From: Halopelagius inordinatus | Lineage (GTDB): Archaea; Halobacteriota; Halobacteria; Halobacteriales; Haloferacaceae | Direction: 5' to 3' | DNA: 64,000 bases | Assembly (NCBI RefSeq): GCF_900113245.1 | Contig: NZ_FOOQ01000001.1 | Span: forward strand, 1,054,001 to 1,118,000 | Shown: in pieces, positions 18,701 through 26,442 of the stretch | How the letters are laid out: every line of letters begins with the position of its first letter | How positions within the stretch are numbered: position 1 is the stretch's first letter | Notes under the pieces: generated by a model | Told to the model about the DNA's origin: nothing | The model's database searches: none | The model's input: only the letters and a program-made list of their open reading frames with translations | Translations under genes and position numbers: made by a program

Positions 18701-20738
18701 CGGGTGGGACGAGAGCCTCGTCGGGTCGGCGACGATAGACGCGACGGAGAACTCGCAGGTCAGTCACACGCTCTACTCGCAGAACCCCGTCGCCGTCGAG
18801 GACGCGGACGCCGAGAGCCGGTTCGCCGACTCCGACTTGCTGACGGACCGCGGCGTGACGAGCGGAATAACCGTCTCTATCGGTCCGCGGGACGACCCGT
18901 GGGGAGTGTTGGCCGCTCACGACACGGACCGACGGTCGTTCACAGAGCGGGACGCGCGGTTCCTTCAGAGCGTCGCGTACGTTCTCTCGGCCGCGATAGA
19001 CCGCAGAACCCGCGAGCGAGAACTGGTCAGCCAGCGGACGGAACTGCAGAAACGCGAAGAGGCGTTGCGCAACGCCCACGAAACCATCGCGGACCCCTCG
19101 CTCTCCTTTGCCGAGCGAATCGACGACCTGTTGGTGGGCGTCCGGAAAGCGGTCGGGACGGAGTACGCGACGTTCTCTCGGGTGCAGGACGGCGAACACG
19201 TTTTCGAGGCGATAGAGGGTCCGGACGACTCCGACCTGCGGGTGGGCGACCCCGTCCCGCTCGAACAGCGTCCGAACTGCGAGCACGTCGTCGTGAACGA
19301 ACAGACGCTCGTTTTCGACGACGTGGCGTCGGACGTCCCGGAGTCGGCCGCCGAATCGACGCTGGACGTCTCCTGTTATCTCGGCGCTCCCGTCGTCGTC
19401 GGTGGCGAGGTGTACGGGACGCTCTGTTTCTACGGGACGGACGCGAGAGACCAGTCGTTCTCCGATTGGGAGGTGACGTTCGTCGACATCCTCAGCAACT
19501 GGGTGGGGAACGAACTCGAACGCAAACGCGACACCGACCGCCTCGCCGCGCTCAACAGCCTCAACGAAGTCGTCCGCGAGACGACCGAAGCGGTCATCGA
19601 ACAGTCCACGCGAGAGGAGATAGAACGGACCGTCTGCGAAGCGCTCGCGGAGTCCGAATCGTACGCGTTCGCGTGGCTCGGGTCGGTGGCCCGCGGCACG
19701 GACGAAGTCTACGTGCGCCAGGAGGCGGGCGTCGAAAACTACCTCGACGGGACGACGATATCGGTCGACGAGAACTCCCCGGCGAGTCGCGGGCCGACGG
19801 GGCGCGCGTTCCGGACGCAGGAGATTCAGGTCGTCCGAGACGTGATGAACGACCCGGCGTACGAGAGTTGGCGTCCGAACGCGAGGGCGCACGGCTACCA
19901 GTCGGCGGCGGCGATTCCCGTCGTCCACGACGGCGTGGCCTACGGCGTGCTGAACGTCTACGCCGAACGCCCCGACGCCTTTGCCGACGAGGAACAGGCG
20001 GTCATCGGCCAACTCGGCGAAGTCGTCGGCCACGCCATCGCCGCAGTCGAACGCAAGCGAGCGCTCACGAGCGACCAACTCATCGAAATCGACTTCGAGA
20101 TACGGGACGCGTTCGCGGACTTCGACGTCCCGACGACGGACGACGTGATAACGCTCGACCAAGCGGTGCCGACGGACGACGAGTATCTCGTCTACGGGAC
20201 GGCCACCGAAAGCGGTATCGAGACCATAGAGGCCGTCGTCGAGAGCATCCCCCACTGGGAGTCCGTCCGCGTCGTCGGCGAAGACGTCGGGCGGATCCGA
20301 TTCGAGGTCAGACTGGACGAGCCGCCCGTCTTGACCGCTATCGCCGCGCTCGGCGGGTACGTCGAACACGCCGAGATTCGCGACGGGGACTACGCGATGA
20401 CGATTCACCTCCCCGTCGGGACCGATATCCGAAACGCCATCGAACGCGTCCGAGACATATACCCGTCGGTGACGGTGCGGGCCCAACGGCAGATAGACCG
20501 CACCGAGAACGGCTCGAACCGCATCGTCTCCGCGCTCAACGAGGAGTTGACCGACCGCCAGCGGAGCGTCCTCGAATCGGCGTACTTCTCGGGCTTTTTC
20601 GAGTGGCCGCGCGAGAGCAGCGGTCAGGAGGTGGCGAACTCTCTCGACATCGCCGCGCCGACGTTCTCACAGCACATCCGGAGCGCCGAGAACAAGATAT
20701 TCAAAGCGCTGTTCGAGCAGTCGAGCCTCTCTCGGTGA
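15717..20738 (+). CDS. very large PAS/GAF Bat-type (bacterioopsin-activator-like) transcription regulator
   Basis: This 1673-residue soluble sensor-regulator joins input and DNA binding in one chain. Six PAS domains are seen at about 23-140, 163-285, 288-410, 423-530, 537-650 and 658-770, each ending in a linker such as RDVSDRRERQRE. Four GAF domains follow near 775-925, 942-1100, 1122-1265 and 1280-1440. The Bat GAF/domain (about 1455-1610, SDQLIEIDFEIRDAFADF) precedes the HTH_10 helix-turn-helix, ELTDRQRSVLESAYFSGFFE to SAENKIFKALFEQ. Family members respond to light, oxygen or redox in haloarchaea. The ATG at 15717 is 27 nt after TTTATAG. There is no kinase domain. PAS4 and GAF2 closely resemble modules of the kinase at 11840. 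Confidence 0.9.
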   Translation: MANHSETTPEYFRPGGGSSGGGQRFEALADSLSDGVYELDAEDRFVAVNDVAVELSGYRRDEILGEHVSVLFDDDGVSRHEDAVETLRTEEHRIATLELFVETARGETVPCELQCSLLRTDGAFDGTVGVLRDATEDEGVPTDAADRTRVERSLRQREAELRSMVDAAEEYAFFRLDAEGYVESWNAGVERIGGYECDEIIGEHVSTFYTDDAVEDGAPERSLADAAKTDTTTEEGWRVRKDGSRFWAEVTRTAIRDDDGEIEGYATVIRDMSERRERERQLREERDLRNRVFETSPVGIVVFDPEGSPVEANDRVAELFDVPPEAFDDYVLGDKPLFDEEGDRIEFELRPAIRVIETGESVSDQRVRLETRAGGTRWLSINATPLTDDDGTLSYVVATVTDVTQIEEQTRRLSRRRDELESELADVFDRVTDAFYALDGEWRFTHVNERAEELLAREEPELLGSRIWDEFENAANSSFREECERAMATQEPSTFEHYSLSLETWFEVRAYPSETGLSVYFQDIGDRKERQQELEEYETIVETVEDGVCVFDEDGRFSRVNRAYTEITGYDREELVGSHYSLVVDPKTDEEDAKFESAIDASAGGRMEFELLRRDGSVVPAESTYTPLGADGDEHRGVVGVVRDVSDRRERQRELERYEQLVETVWDGIYALDPDGRIVLANEAFCDLTGYDRGELLGQSPTLITSESVNRAANELQAEMIEDPERRGSLQFDIFRKGGETVPVEARFGPYDYSDDRYGRCGVVRDVTDRKQFEEALTALHESSRAFLNAVSDEDVGDIIVDAATDVLDLSGVAVYRYDETDDRLVTDATSVKPDIGTHEFPDSAARDGSLVGHIFTDGEAQYYEDIRDAPVLQVDRRRTSIRNAFGVPMGDYGVLVVGSTETGVLDDRRRELVEVLAANAEAAYARVEHEDELHGRVRQQNVVAELGQRALSNRDTDALLNDAVEAVAETLDMEYCEVFERHPADDTLRLKAGVGWDESLVGSATIDATENSQVSHTLYSQNPVAVEDADAESRFADSDLLTDRGVTSGITVSIGPRDDPWGVLAAHDTDRRSFTERDARFLQSVAYVLSAAIDRRTRERELVSQRTELQKREEALRNAHETIADPSLSFAERIDDLLVGVRKAVGTEYATFSRVQDGEHVFEAIEGPDDSDLRVGDPVPLEQRPNCEHVVVNEQTLVFDDVASDVPESAAESTLDVSCYLGAPVVVGGEVYGTLCFYGTDARDQSFSDWEVTFVDILSNWVGNELERKRDTDRLAALNSLNEVVRETTEAVIEQSTREEIERTVCEALAESESYAFAWLGSVARGTDEVYVRQEAGVENYLDGTTISVDENSPASRGPTGRAFRTQEIQVVRDVMNDPAYESWRPNARAHGYQSAAAIPVVHDGVAYGVLNVYAERPDAFADEEQAVIGQLGEVVGHAIAAVERKRALTSDQLIEIDFEIRDAFADFDVPTTDDVITLDQAVPTDDEYLVYGTATESGIETIEAVVESIPHWESVRVVGEDVGRIRFEVRLDEPPVLTAIAALGGYVEHAEIRDGDYAMTIHLPVGTDIRNAIERVRDIYPSVTVRAQRQIDRTENGSNRIVSALNEELTDRQRSVLESAYFSGFFEWPRESSGQEVANSLDIAAPTFSQHIRSAENKIFKALFEQSSLSR

Positions 20739-20797
20739 CTCCTCCTAAATACTTTGGTGATAGCGTTAACCAACCGTAGTGACTCTCTGGTGGTACG

Positions 20798-21148
20798 ATG
20801 AGTGGCGCACACAGACTCACCCGGGCGACGCTGGAACCGTTGACGCTGGACCAGAAGTTCACGCTGCTCGCGGACCGACGACGCCGGACGCTCGTCTTCG
20901 TTCTCGGCGAGGTGGCAGACCCCGTCTCCATCGGCGGACTCGGCGAACGACTGGTGGCCCGCGAGGAACCCGAATCGGCGCTCGACCAGTCAGCGCTCGA
21001 CGACGTCGAACTGGAACTACACCACGTTCACGTCCCGAAACTCGCGGCACACGACGTCCTCGAATACGACGCCGAGTCGGGCGTCGTCTCCCGCGGTCCG
21101 CGGTTCGAGCGCGTCCACTCGTGGCTCGAATCGGTCGACGAGCGATAA
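20798..21148 (+). CDS. DUF7344 domain protein (winged-helix-like)
   Basis: This 116-residue protein matches the haloarchaeal DUF7344 pattern: LTLDQKFTLLADRRRRTLVFVLGE at the start, a helix-turn VSIGGLGERLV, then LELHHVHVPKLAAHDVLEYDAESGVV. The last segment is the H-x-HLPKL-to-Y-D signature of an ArsR-like winged helix. Such proteins often sit beside Bat/HTH_10 regulators and are presumed to be DNA-binding; the family has no assigned target. It begins 60 nt after the giant Bat regulator on the same strand and may be co-transcribed, although AT-rich DNA at 20743-20775 could hold its own promoter. Confidence 0.75.
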   Translation: MSGAHRLTRATLEPLTLDQKFTLLADRRRRTLVFVLGEVADPVSIGGLGERLVAREEPESALDQSALDDVELELHHVHVPKLAAHDVLEYDAESGVVSRGPRFERVHSWLESVDER

Positions 21149-21268
21149 TCGCCGTCGTCGGTCGGTGAGACCGTCTGCGGAGGAGCCACTCGCTCCCGTC
21201 TCCCTTCTTTCTGTTCTCGGACGCGTGACACCGGCTCTCGGCGCGTGACGCTTACTGTATCCTCGGCG

Positions 21269-21487
21269 CTACGCTCCGTCCTCGCTCAGTCCGAGGTCCT
21301 CGGCCGCGAGGTCGGTGACGTGGCGGACGACGTCCGGGTCTATCTGGGCGACGTCGTCGCCGTCGTGTAACTGTTCGTTGTGTTTCGCTATCGTCTCCGC
21401 CGCGTCGGAGAGAGGGACGCGAGACGTCGTCTCACAGTCGTCACAGACGATGGGAACCCGCGGTTCCTCGTCGGAGTCACTCGGCAT
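21269..21487 (-). CDS. small hypothetical protein with one CxxC pair
   Basis: This 72-residue acidic protein starts MPSDSDEEPRVPIVCDDCET. One Cys-x2-Cys pair sits near residue 15, then a helical region AAETIAKHNEQLHDGDD and a C-terminal helix PDVVRHVTDLAAEDLGLSE. A single CxxC could bind metal only as a dimer or be redox active. The HNEQLH stretch after the CxxC looks like the His half of a shortened C2H2-type finger (C-x2-C...H-x4-H), known in several haloarchaeal mini proteins. I do not recognise a named family. The longer in-frame read upstream is low-complexity and antisense to the next gene. Confidence 0.6.
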   Translation of the reverse strand: MPSDSDEEPRVPIVCDDCETTSRVPLSDAAETIAKHNEQLHDGDDVAQIDPDVVRHVTDLAAEDLGLSEDGA

Positions 21488-21602
21488 GCTGTCGAGGTTC
21501 TCGGGACGACGGAAAAACGCACCCGGTTCGCGCGTCGCGGTCGTTCTCGCGGCGCGAGAACCATCTTCGCAAGCTATCTCCGCCGAGCGCGTCTCTCGAT
21601 GT

Positions 21603-21842
21603 ATGAAGACTCTCATCCGAATCGCCCTCGCCGTCCTCTCGGGCGCGACGACGTTCCTCGTCGCTCTCGTCGTCCTCACGGAGTGGCTCTCGCAGTACAT
21701 CTGGCCGTCGCTCCTCGTGAGCATCCCCGCCGCAGTCGCCCTCGCGGCGATAGTCGGCGTCGCAGTCGCGGTCATCCTCCGAAACCGAGAGCGACCGAAC
21801 GCAGAGACGGAGGAGTCTCAGCCGTCGGTGCTGACGAGGTAG
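21603..21842 (+). CDS. small membrane protein (79 aa, two helices)
   Basis: This 79-residue product starts MKTLIRIALAVLSG with two hydrophobic helices at about 4-30 and 38-60, a short W-containing loop TEWLSQYIWPS between them, and a charged C-terminal tail. It looks like a real small membrane protein, but the family is unknown to me. The ATG at 21603 gives a clean hydrophobic N-terminus; the in-frame extension upstream is antisense to the CxxC gene. The last 25 nt overlap the 3' end of the convergent EamA transporter gene. Confidence 0.65.
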   Translation: MKTLIRIALAVLSGATTFLVALVVLTEWLSQYIWPSLLVSIPAAVALAAIVGVAVAVILRNRERPNAETEESQPSVLTR

Positions 21843-22750
21843 ACGCCGAACGCCATCACGACGCCCCCGAGAACGAACGCCGGGCCGACGCTCTCGCCGA
21901 GGAGCGTCACCCCGAGCAGAGTGCCGACGACCGGTTGCGCGAAAAAGAAGACGGCGACGGCACCGGCATCGAGCGACGCTAACCCTTTGTACCACGCGTA
22001 CCACGCCGCCGCGGTGCTGAACACGCCGAGATAGACGACAGCGGCGGCGAGCGTCGGCGTCACAGTCGTCGTCAGAGCGGCGTCGAAGACGAGCAGTTCG
22101 ACGGGGACCAAAAGCGCCACCATCGGCACGGCGGCCACAGTCGAGTACGTCGCCGCCTCTATCGCCGAGTACCGGCGGACGAGTGGCGCGCCGTACACCG
22201 TGTACCCGGCCCACCCGAGGCCGCCGAGGAGGAGGGCGACGACGCCGACGACGTTCGACCCGCCGAGCGAACTGAGGTCGTACTGTCCACCGACCACGAC
22301 GAACGTTCCGACGATGGCCAGCGCCATCCCGGCCGCCCGCCGCCGAGTGAGAGATTCGTCCAAGACGGCGACGCCCAAAAGGAGCGTGAACACCGGCGTC
22401 GAGACGGTCAGAAGCGACCCCTGACTCGCGTTCGTGAGGTCGGTGCCGACGAACTGCGCGACGAGCGTCAGACCGACGAGCGCGCCGAGTCCGACGAACT
22501 GACGGCGTTCCGACGCCGAAAACGAGCGACCGGGCCGCCGCAGTCGGACGACGACGAGGAGCGTCACCGCCCCGACGGCCAGGCGCAGGAAGGTGAGCGT
22601 CACGGGCGGGACGGCGGCGAACCCCCACTTGCTGACGACGTACATCCCGCCCCAAAGCGACGCCGCGAGCAACGGCCCCGCGGCGGCGGGTGCGAACTCG
22701 CCGTCGTCCGCGGTGGACGCCGGTCCCGTCTCCGTCTCTCCCGAGCCCAT
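21818..22750 (-). CDS. EamA-type (DMT superfamily) transporter
   Basis: This predicted metabolite exporter of the drug/metabolite transporter superfamily (310 aa) has about ten helices arranged as two EamA repeats of five. The first repeat opens PLLAASLWGGMYVVSKWGFA and contains VPPVTLTFLRL. The second opens VGVVALLLGGLGWAGYTVYG and ends AGAVAVFFFAQPVVGTLLGVTLLGE, the classic helix 8-9 signature. Substrates in this family include amino acids, sugars and nucleotide derivatives, so specificity cannot be given. The ATG at 22750 (MGSGETETG) is chosen; ATGs at 22777 and 22807 are alternatives. It diverges from the alpha/beta hydrolase. Confidence 0.85.
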   Translation of the reverse strand: MGSGETETGPASTADDGEFAPAAAGPLLAASLWGGMYVVSKWGFAAVPPVTLTFLRLAVGAVTLLVVVRLRRPGRSFSASERRQFVGLGALVGLTLVAQFVGTDLTNASQGSLLTVSTPVFTLLLGVAVLDESLTRRRAAGMALAIVGTFVVVGGQYDLSSLGGSNVVGVVALLLGGLGWAGYTVYGAPLVRRYSAIEAATYSTVAAVPMVALLVPVELLVFDAALTTTVTPTLAAAVVYLGVFSTAAAWYAWYKGLASLDAGAVAVFFFAQPVVGTLLGVTLLGESVGPAFVLGGVVMAFGVYLVSTDG

Positions 22751-22843
22751 GCGAACGAAGACCGGTGTGGGCCCCATTACTGTTGCTCTCTGGAACGCTT
22801 GCCCCACGGAGCGTTCATCTCGCTTCGGATGCTATGGAACCCC

Positions 22844-23695
22844 ATGCCGACCGTCCGGACCAACGACGTACAGACGTACTACGAGCGACGCGGGTCCGGC
22901 CCGCCCGTCGTGTTCGTCCACGGCGCTATCCTCGACTCGTCGCAGTGGACACAGCAGATAGACGCCCTGAGCGACGAGTACACCGCAATCGCCTACGACG
23001 TTCGCGGGCACGGCCGGACCGGAGGGTCCGACAGAGAGTCGTACTCGATACCGCTCCTCGCCGACGACTTACACGCGTTCGTCACCGCCTTGGACCTCGA
23101 AAACCCGGTCATCTGCGGCCTTTCGATGGGCGGGTGTATCGCGCAGGTGTACGCGGCCGCCCACCCCGAGGCGGTGTCCGGCCTGATACTCGCGGACACG
23201 TTCACCCCGTACCTGTTCGGCCGCGGCGAGTGGTTCCAGCGGTCGGTGATGCTGAGAGCCGCCGTCCCGCCCGTCCGACTGCTCGGCTACGAACGCATCG
23301 AGAGAGCGATGGTGTGGGTCCACGAACGACTGTCGAAGGGTGCAAGCGGCGACTACGAGAGGGTGGAGAGCCTCAGAGCGGAGGGCCCGACGATGGACAC
23401 CGCGGAGTTCGCCAAGGTGATACGAGCCGTTGCCTCGTTCCACGAGACGCGGGTGGACCACTCGGCCATCTCCGCGCCGACGCTGGTGCTGTACGGCGAA
23501 CAGGAACCGGCGTTCCTCCGTCGACACGTCTCGAAGATGGCCGCCGACATCCCGAACGCCGTCGTCGAGGAGGTGCCCGGCGGCGGACACGCCTCGAACC
23601 TCGACAACCCCGACTTCTTCACCGAGGCGGTGCGGGAGTTCCTCGCGAACGTCCGCCCCGCCGGAGAGAGCGACGGCGCGACGGCGTCGGAGTGA
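22844..23695 (+). CDS. alpha/beta hydrolase
   Basis: This 283-residue alpha/beta-hydrolase-fold enzyme (esterase, lactonase or related) starts MPTVRTNDVQTYYERRGSG. The oxyanion HG motif is VVFVHGAILDSSQW, the nucleophile elbow is GLSMGG near residue 90, and the catalytic His is in GGGHASNLDNPD near 250. The acid position that usually reads G-x-x-D-P reads GEQEPAF here, so Glu may replace Asp. The RGHGRTGG segment is like the 3-oxoadipate enol-lactonase/haloperoxidase group, but no aromatic pathway genes are near. The later ATG at 22844 is used because the upstream 15 residues are not family-like. Confidence 0.85.
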   Translation: MPTVRTNDVQTYYERRGSGPPVVFVHGAILDSSQWTQQIDALSDEYTAIAYDVRGHGRTGGSDRESYSIPLLADDLHAFVTALDLENPVICGLSMGGCIAQVYAAAHPEAVSGLILADTFTPYLFGRGEWFQRSVMLRAAVPPVRLLGYERIERAMVWVHERLSKGASGDYERVESLRAEGPTMDTAEFAKVIRAVASFHETRVDHSAISAPTLVLYGEQEPAFLRRHVSKMAADIPNAVVEEVPGGGHASNLDNPDFFTEAVREFLANVRPAGESDGATASE

Positions 23696-23718
23696 CGACG
23701 ACGCGGGAGACGGCCTGC

Positions 23719-23964
23719 TCACCGGGGCTTTCGGTCGGTCCGCTCTAACTCGTCTGCGATTCGCTCGACCGCGTCCACTAACCGGAGGAACGCGCCGACC
23801 AGCCTGATTCCGAGAGCGAGGACGGTGGCCACCGCGACGAGCCAGACCCAAAGCAGTATCTGACTGGCGACGACGACCGAGTACACGAAGGTGACGACGA
23901 GTCCGGCGGCGATAGCGGCTTTCGCGGCCGAAGAGAGTTCGCTTCCGAGGAGGGCGTCGGACAT
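23719..23964 (-). CDS. small hypothetical membrane protein (81 aa)
   Basis: This 81-residue protein starts MSDALLGSELSSAAKAA. Two adjacent hydrophobic helices span about 15-35 and 38-60, followed by a charged amphipathic tail FLRLVDAVERIADELERTDRKPR that could form a coiled coil. It is not a family I know. It is convergent with the hydrolase (24 nt apart) and diverges from the pilin-like gene at 24063, with an AT-rich gap of about 100 nt between them. Confidence 0.6.
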   Translation of the reverse strand: MSDALLGSELSSAAKAAIAAGLVVTFVYSVVVASQILLWVWLVAVATVLALGIRLVGAFLRLVDAVERIADELERTDRKPR

Positions 23965-24029
23965 GGGTCGACAGACTACTGAGACGTTACTAAATCCTCG
24001 CAATATAATATTTCAGAGAATTAACACTC

Positions 24030-24043
24030 AGACTTAATTATCG
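24030..24043 (+). promoter_or_regulatory. AT-rich promoter element of the pilin-like gene at 24063
   Basis: The segment ACTTAATTATCGG is centred about 26 nt before the GTG at 24063, fitting a TATA box for a leaderless mRNA starting at that GTG. Confidence 0.45.
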
Positions 24044-24062
24044 GAGCGAGAGAGGCGTAGAC

Positions 24063-24851
24063 GTGAGACTCCGGACCGACCGGCGCGGCGTCAGCGAGGT
24101 TATCAGTTTCGTCCTCATCTTCTCGCTCATCGTGACGTCCGTCGGCCTCGTCTACACCGTCGGGGCGCAGGAACTGACGGACGTGCGCGACTACGAGCGC
24201 CTGAACAACGCCGAACGGGCGTTCGACGTCTTCGCAGACAACGTCGAAGACGTGAGCCAACGCGGCGCGCCCAGTCGCGGAACGGAGATAAAACTCGCCG
24301 ACGCGTCGCTCCGAACCGAGGGACGGACGCGAATCAACGTCACGGGCGACTACCGGACGGGGTCGGTGGACGCCTCTCGCGACTTCGCCACCGGGAATCT
24401 GACGCTCTCACCGCTCACCTTCGAAGTCGGCGACACCGGCCGCATCCGGTACGCCGGCGGCGCAGTCGTCCGGGACGACGGCGATGTGGGTTCGGGACGG
24501 ATGGTCCGCCGCCCGGACAACGTGTTCGACGACGACCGGACGATGTTCACGCTCGTGCAACTCGAACCGCGCGGGTCACCGGTCGTCGCGGGTTCTCAGA
24601 CGGTTCGCATCCGGACCGAGACGGCCGCCCGGGAGGTGCTTATCGCGGATTCGGGGACGTACGACGAGGTGACCATAAACGTCACGTCCCGGTACGCACC
24701 GGCGTGGCGGGAGTACTTCGAGTCGGAGGGACTCGACTGCGAGAGCGTCGTCGCACCGAGCGGTGACGACCCGGGACGCGTCTCTTGTACGCAGACTGAC
24801 GTGCGACGGCTACACGTGGTGTACGTGAAACTCGTGACGACGTTCGAGTGA
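24063..24851 (+). CDS. pilin-like surface protein (DUF7289-like)
   Basis: This protein of about 262 residues begins with a basic head RLRTDRRG and then the hydrophobic helix VSEVISFVLIFSLIVTSVGL, which resembles an archaeal type IV pilin signal (Arg-Gly before a hydrophobic stretch). The rest is extracellular-like: beta-rich, with NVT sequons (INVTGDY, INVTSRY) suitable for N-glycosylation. The segment YAPAWREYFESEGLDC matches the YYRGWADYFRERT segment of the DUF7289 protein at 24895, so the two are probably homologues. It is convergent with the large pil operon and is likely part of the same machine. Confidence 0.7.
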   Translation: MRLRTDRRGVSEVISFVLIFSLIVTSVGLVYTVGAQELTDVRDYERLNNAERAFDVFADNVEDVSQRGAPSRGTEIKLADASLRTEGRTRINVTGDYRTGSVDASRDFATGNLTLSPLTFEVGDTGRIRYAGGAVVRDDGDVGSGRMVRRPDNVFDDDRTMFTLVQLEPRGSPVVAGSQTVRIRTETAAREVLIADSGTYDEVTINVTSRYAPAWREYFESEGLDCESVVAPSGDDPGRVSCTQTDVRRLHVVYVKLVTTFE

Positions 24852-24873
24852 ATCGTCGGGCGGTCCGAACGGT

Positions 24874-24880
24874 CGAAAAA
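24874..24880 (-). terminator. possible T-run terminator of the pil-like operon
   Basis: On the minus strand CCTTTTTCG lies about 17 nt after the stop of the last operon gene (24895). Haloarchaeal termination commonly occurs at U-rich tracts. No stem is needed or evident. Confidence 0.35.
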
Positions 24881-24894
24881 GGGTCACCGCGCTC

Positions 24895-26442
24895 TCAGCG
24901 GAACGTCACGTTGACGTTGTTCTCGGTGACGTGGAGATAGGTGATGTACCGCGTTCCGGTCGAGGTGTCGTAGAAGAGCGACCCCGAGGAAGCGCTCCCG
25001 TCCACGTGGGCGGTACCGCTCGACCCGCCGCCGTGGTACACCTTCAGTTCGTAGTCGGACCCCATCTCCGTGAGGTAGTGACGCGAGAGGTTGCCGACCG
25101 TCTCGGTGTCCGGTCCGCCGGTAGTGTGCGTCTTGTTCTCTCCGTCGTACCCGGAGTGGTTGAACGACACCTCGGTCGCGGTGTCGTCGTCCCACGCGAG
25201 GCCCGTCTTCGACGGGAGCGACGGGTCGTCGGTCATCCGGAGCGTAGTCTCGTCGCTCAGGTAGTCGGCGACGATTCGGGTGTCCTTCCCGTCGCACTCC
25301 AACCGAATCGGACCGCTGCCGATGGGGATACTGTCGTTCACCCACGCGTGCTTTCCCTTCCCGTCGTTGGGGTCGTCGTAGAGCACCCACATCGTGAGCG
25401 TGTCGTCCGGCTTGTTCTTCTCGCAGTTCCCTTTGTCGCTGTCGACGCGTATCAGCACCTCGTACATCCGGCCGTCCTGTTCGGCGTAGAAGGAGAACTT
25501 CATGTTGTTGAACGACCCGCCGGACTGTTTGATGTCCACGTCGAACGCGTTGACCGAGTGTCCGGGCGCTTTCCCGCGGAGTTCGACGCCCTCGCCCTTC
25601 GAGGGGAGCGCGAAGTCACCGACCTGACCGACCGTCTCCAAGACGACGGTGGCCGTCTGCGCGGAGTGGTCGACGGTGACGCGACCGGTCGTCCGCTCTC
25701 GGAAGTAGTCGGCCCATCCCCGGTAGTAGGTGCTCTGCACCTCGACTGAGACCGTCCCGTTCTGAACGGGGTTGTGGTAGGGGCGCGACACTTCCTCGTA
25801 TTCGGCGCTCTGGTTCGGATAGACGCGGAGCGTCTCGCTGTCTCGCGTCACGAACGCACGCGACGGCCCGCCGGAGGCGTCGCCCGACGTGACGCGGATG
25901 ACCGGTAGCGTGAGCGTCGCGTCGCGGTAGTGGAACTCCGGCGGCGACACCATCGTGGTTCCGCCGTCCGTGTGTCGCCAGACGCCGCCGCCCTGATAGG
26001 CGATTTCGGTGTCGCCGTTCGTGTACGTCACTTCTCCGAGCGACCGGTTGTACAGTTCTTCTGTGTGCGTTCCCGAGTAGTTCGTGTGGACGATGCGTAT
26101 CCGCCCGGTGTCGGCCGACGCGTCGTACGCCCCGCCGGACGCGCGGCCGAGCGTCACGGACTGGCCGCCGGTCTCTCCGAGGCCGACCATCGCGGTTCGC
26201 GCGTCGAACAGCGTCATCGCGTGTTCAGCCCTGTCGAGTTCGGTCGTCTGAGTCGTCCCGTCGATGGCCGTCGCTCCCAGCGTGACTGTCAACCCGGCGG
26301 CGGTGACGACCATGCCGATGAGGAGGACGACGGCTATCGTGGGCGACTGTGCGCGGTCCGCCTCGAACCGCCCCCGCGGATGCGTCGAGGCCGTCCGGGC
26401 GATTCCGTGCTCCGTTCCGCTCTGTCTGTCGGTCGTGTTCAT
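24895..26442 (-). CDS. DUF7289 pilin-like surface protein (515 aa), last gene of the pil-like operon
   Basis: The N-terminal head of about 34 residues ends DRAQSPTIAVV, followed by a single hydrophobic helix LLIGMVVTAAGLTVTLGA and then about 460 residues of extracellular, beta-rich sequence. This is a type III (pilin) signal layout. Several N-x-S/T sequons occur (NYSGT, NRSLG, NQSAE, NGTVS, NDSIP, NHSGY, NLSRH, NVTFR). An insert at about 290-400 (KGNCEKNKPDDT, WVLYDDPNDGKG) with two Cys sets it apart from the homologue at 24063. The ATG overlaps the DUF7266 stop (ATGA). It may be the major filament or tip subunit; that is inference. Confidence 0.75.
   Translation of the reverse strand: MNTTDRQSGTEHGIARTASTHPRGRFEADRAQSPTIAVVLLIGMVVTAAGLTVTLGATAIDGTTQTTELDRAEHAMTLFDARTAMVGLGETGGQSVTLGRASGGAYDASADTGRIRIVHTNYSGTHTEELYNRSLGEVTYTNGDTEIAYQGGGVWRHTDGGTTMVSPPEFHYRDATLTLPVIRVTSGDASGGPSRAFVTRDSETLRVYPNQSAEYEEVSRPYHNPVQNGTVSVEVQSTYYRGWADYFRERTTGRVTVDHSAQTATVVLETVGQVGDFALPSKGEGVELRGKAPGHSVNAFDVDIKQSGGSFNNMKFSFYAEQDGRMYEVLIRVDSDKGNCEKNKPDDTLTMWVLYDDPNDGKGKHAWVNDSIPIGSGPIRLECDGKDTRIVADYLSDETTLRMTDDPSLPSKTGLAWDDDTATEVSFNHSGYDGENKTHTTGGPDTETVGNLSRHYLTEMGSDYELKVYHGGGSSGTAHVDGSASSGSLFYDTSTGTRYITYLHVTENNVNVTFR

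Noticed and set aside
18333-20486. 717-codon antisense frame over the giant Bat regulator
   Set aside because: It is a Val/Asp/Arg-rich shadow caused by codon bias, with no conserved motif. The sense strand encodes clear GAF and HTH domains.
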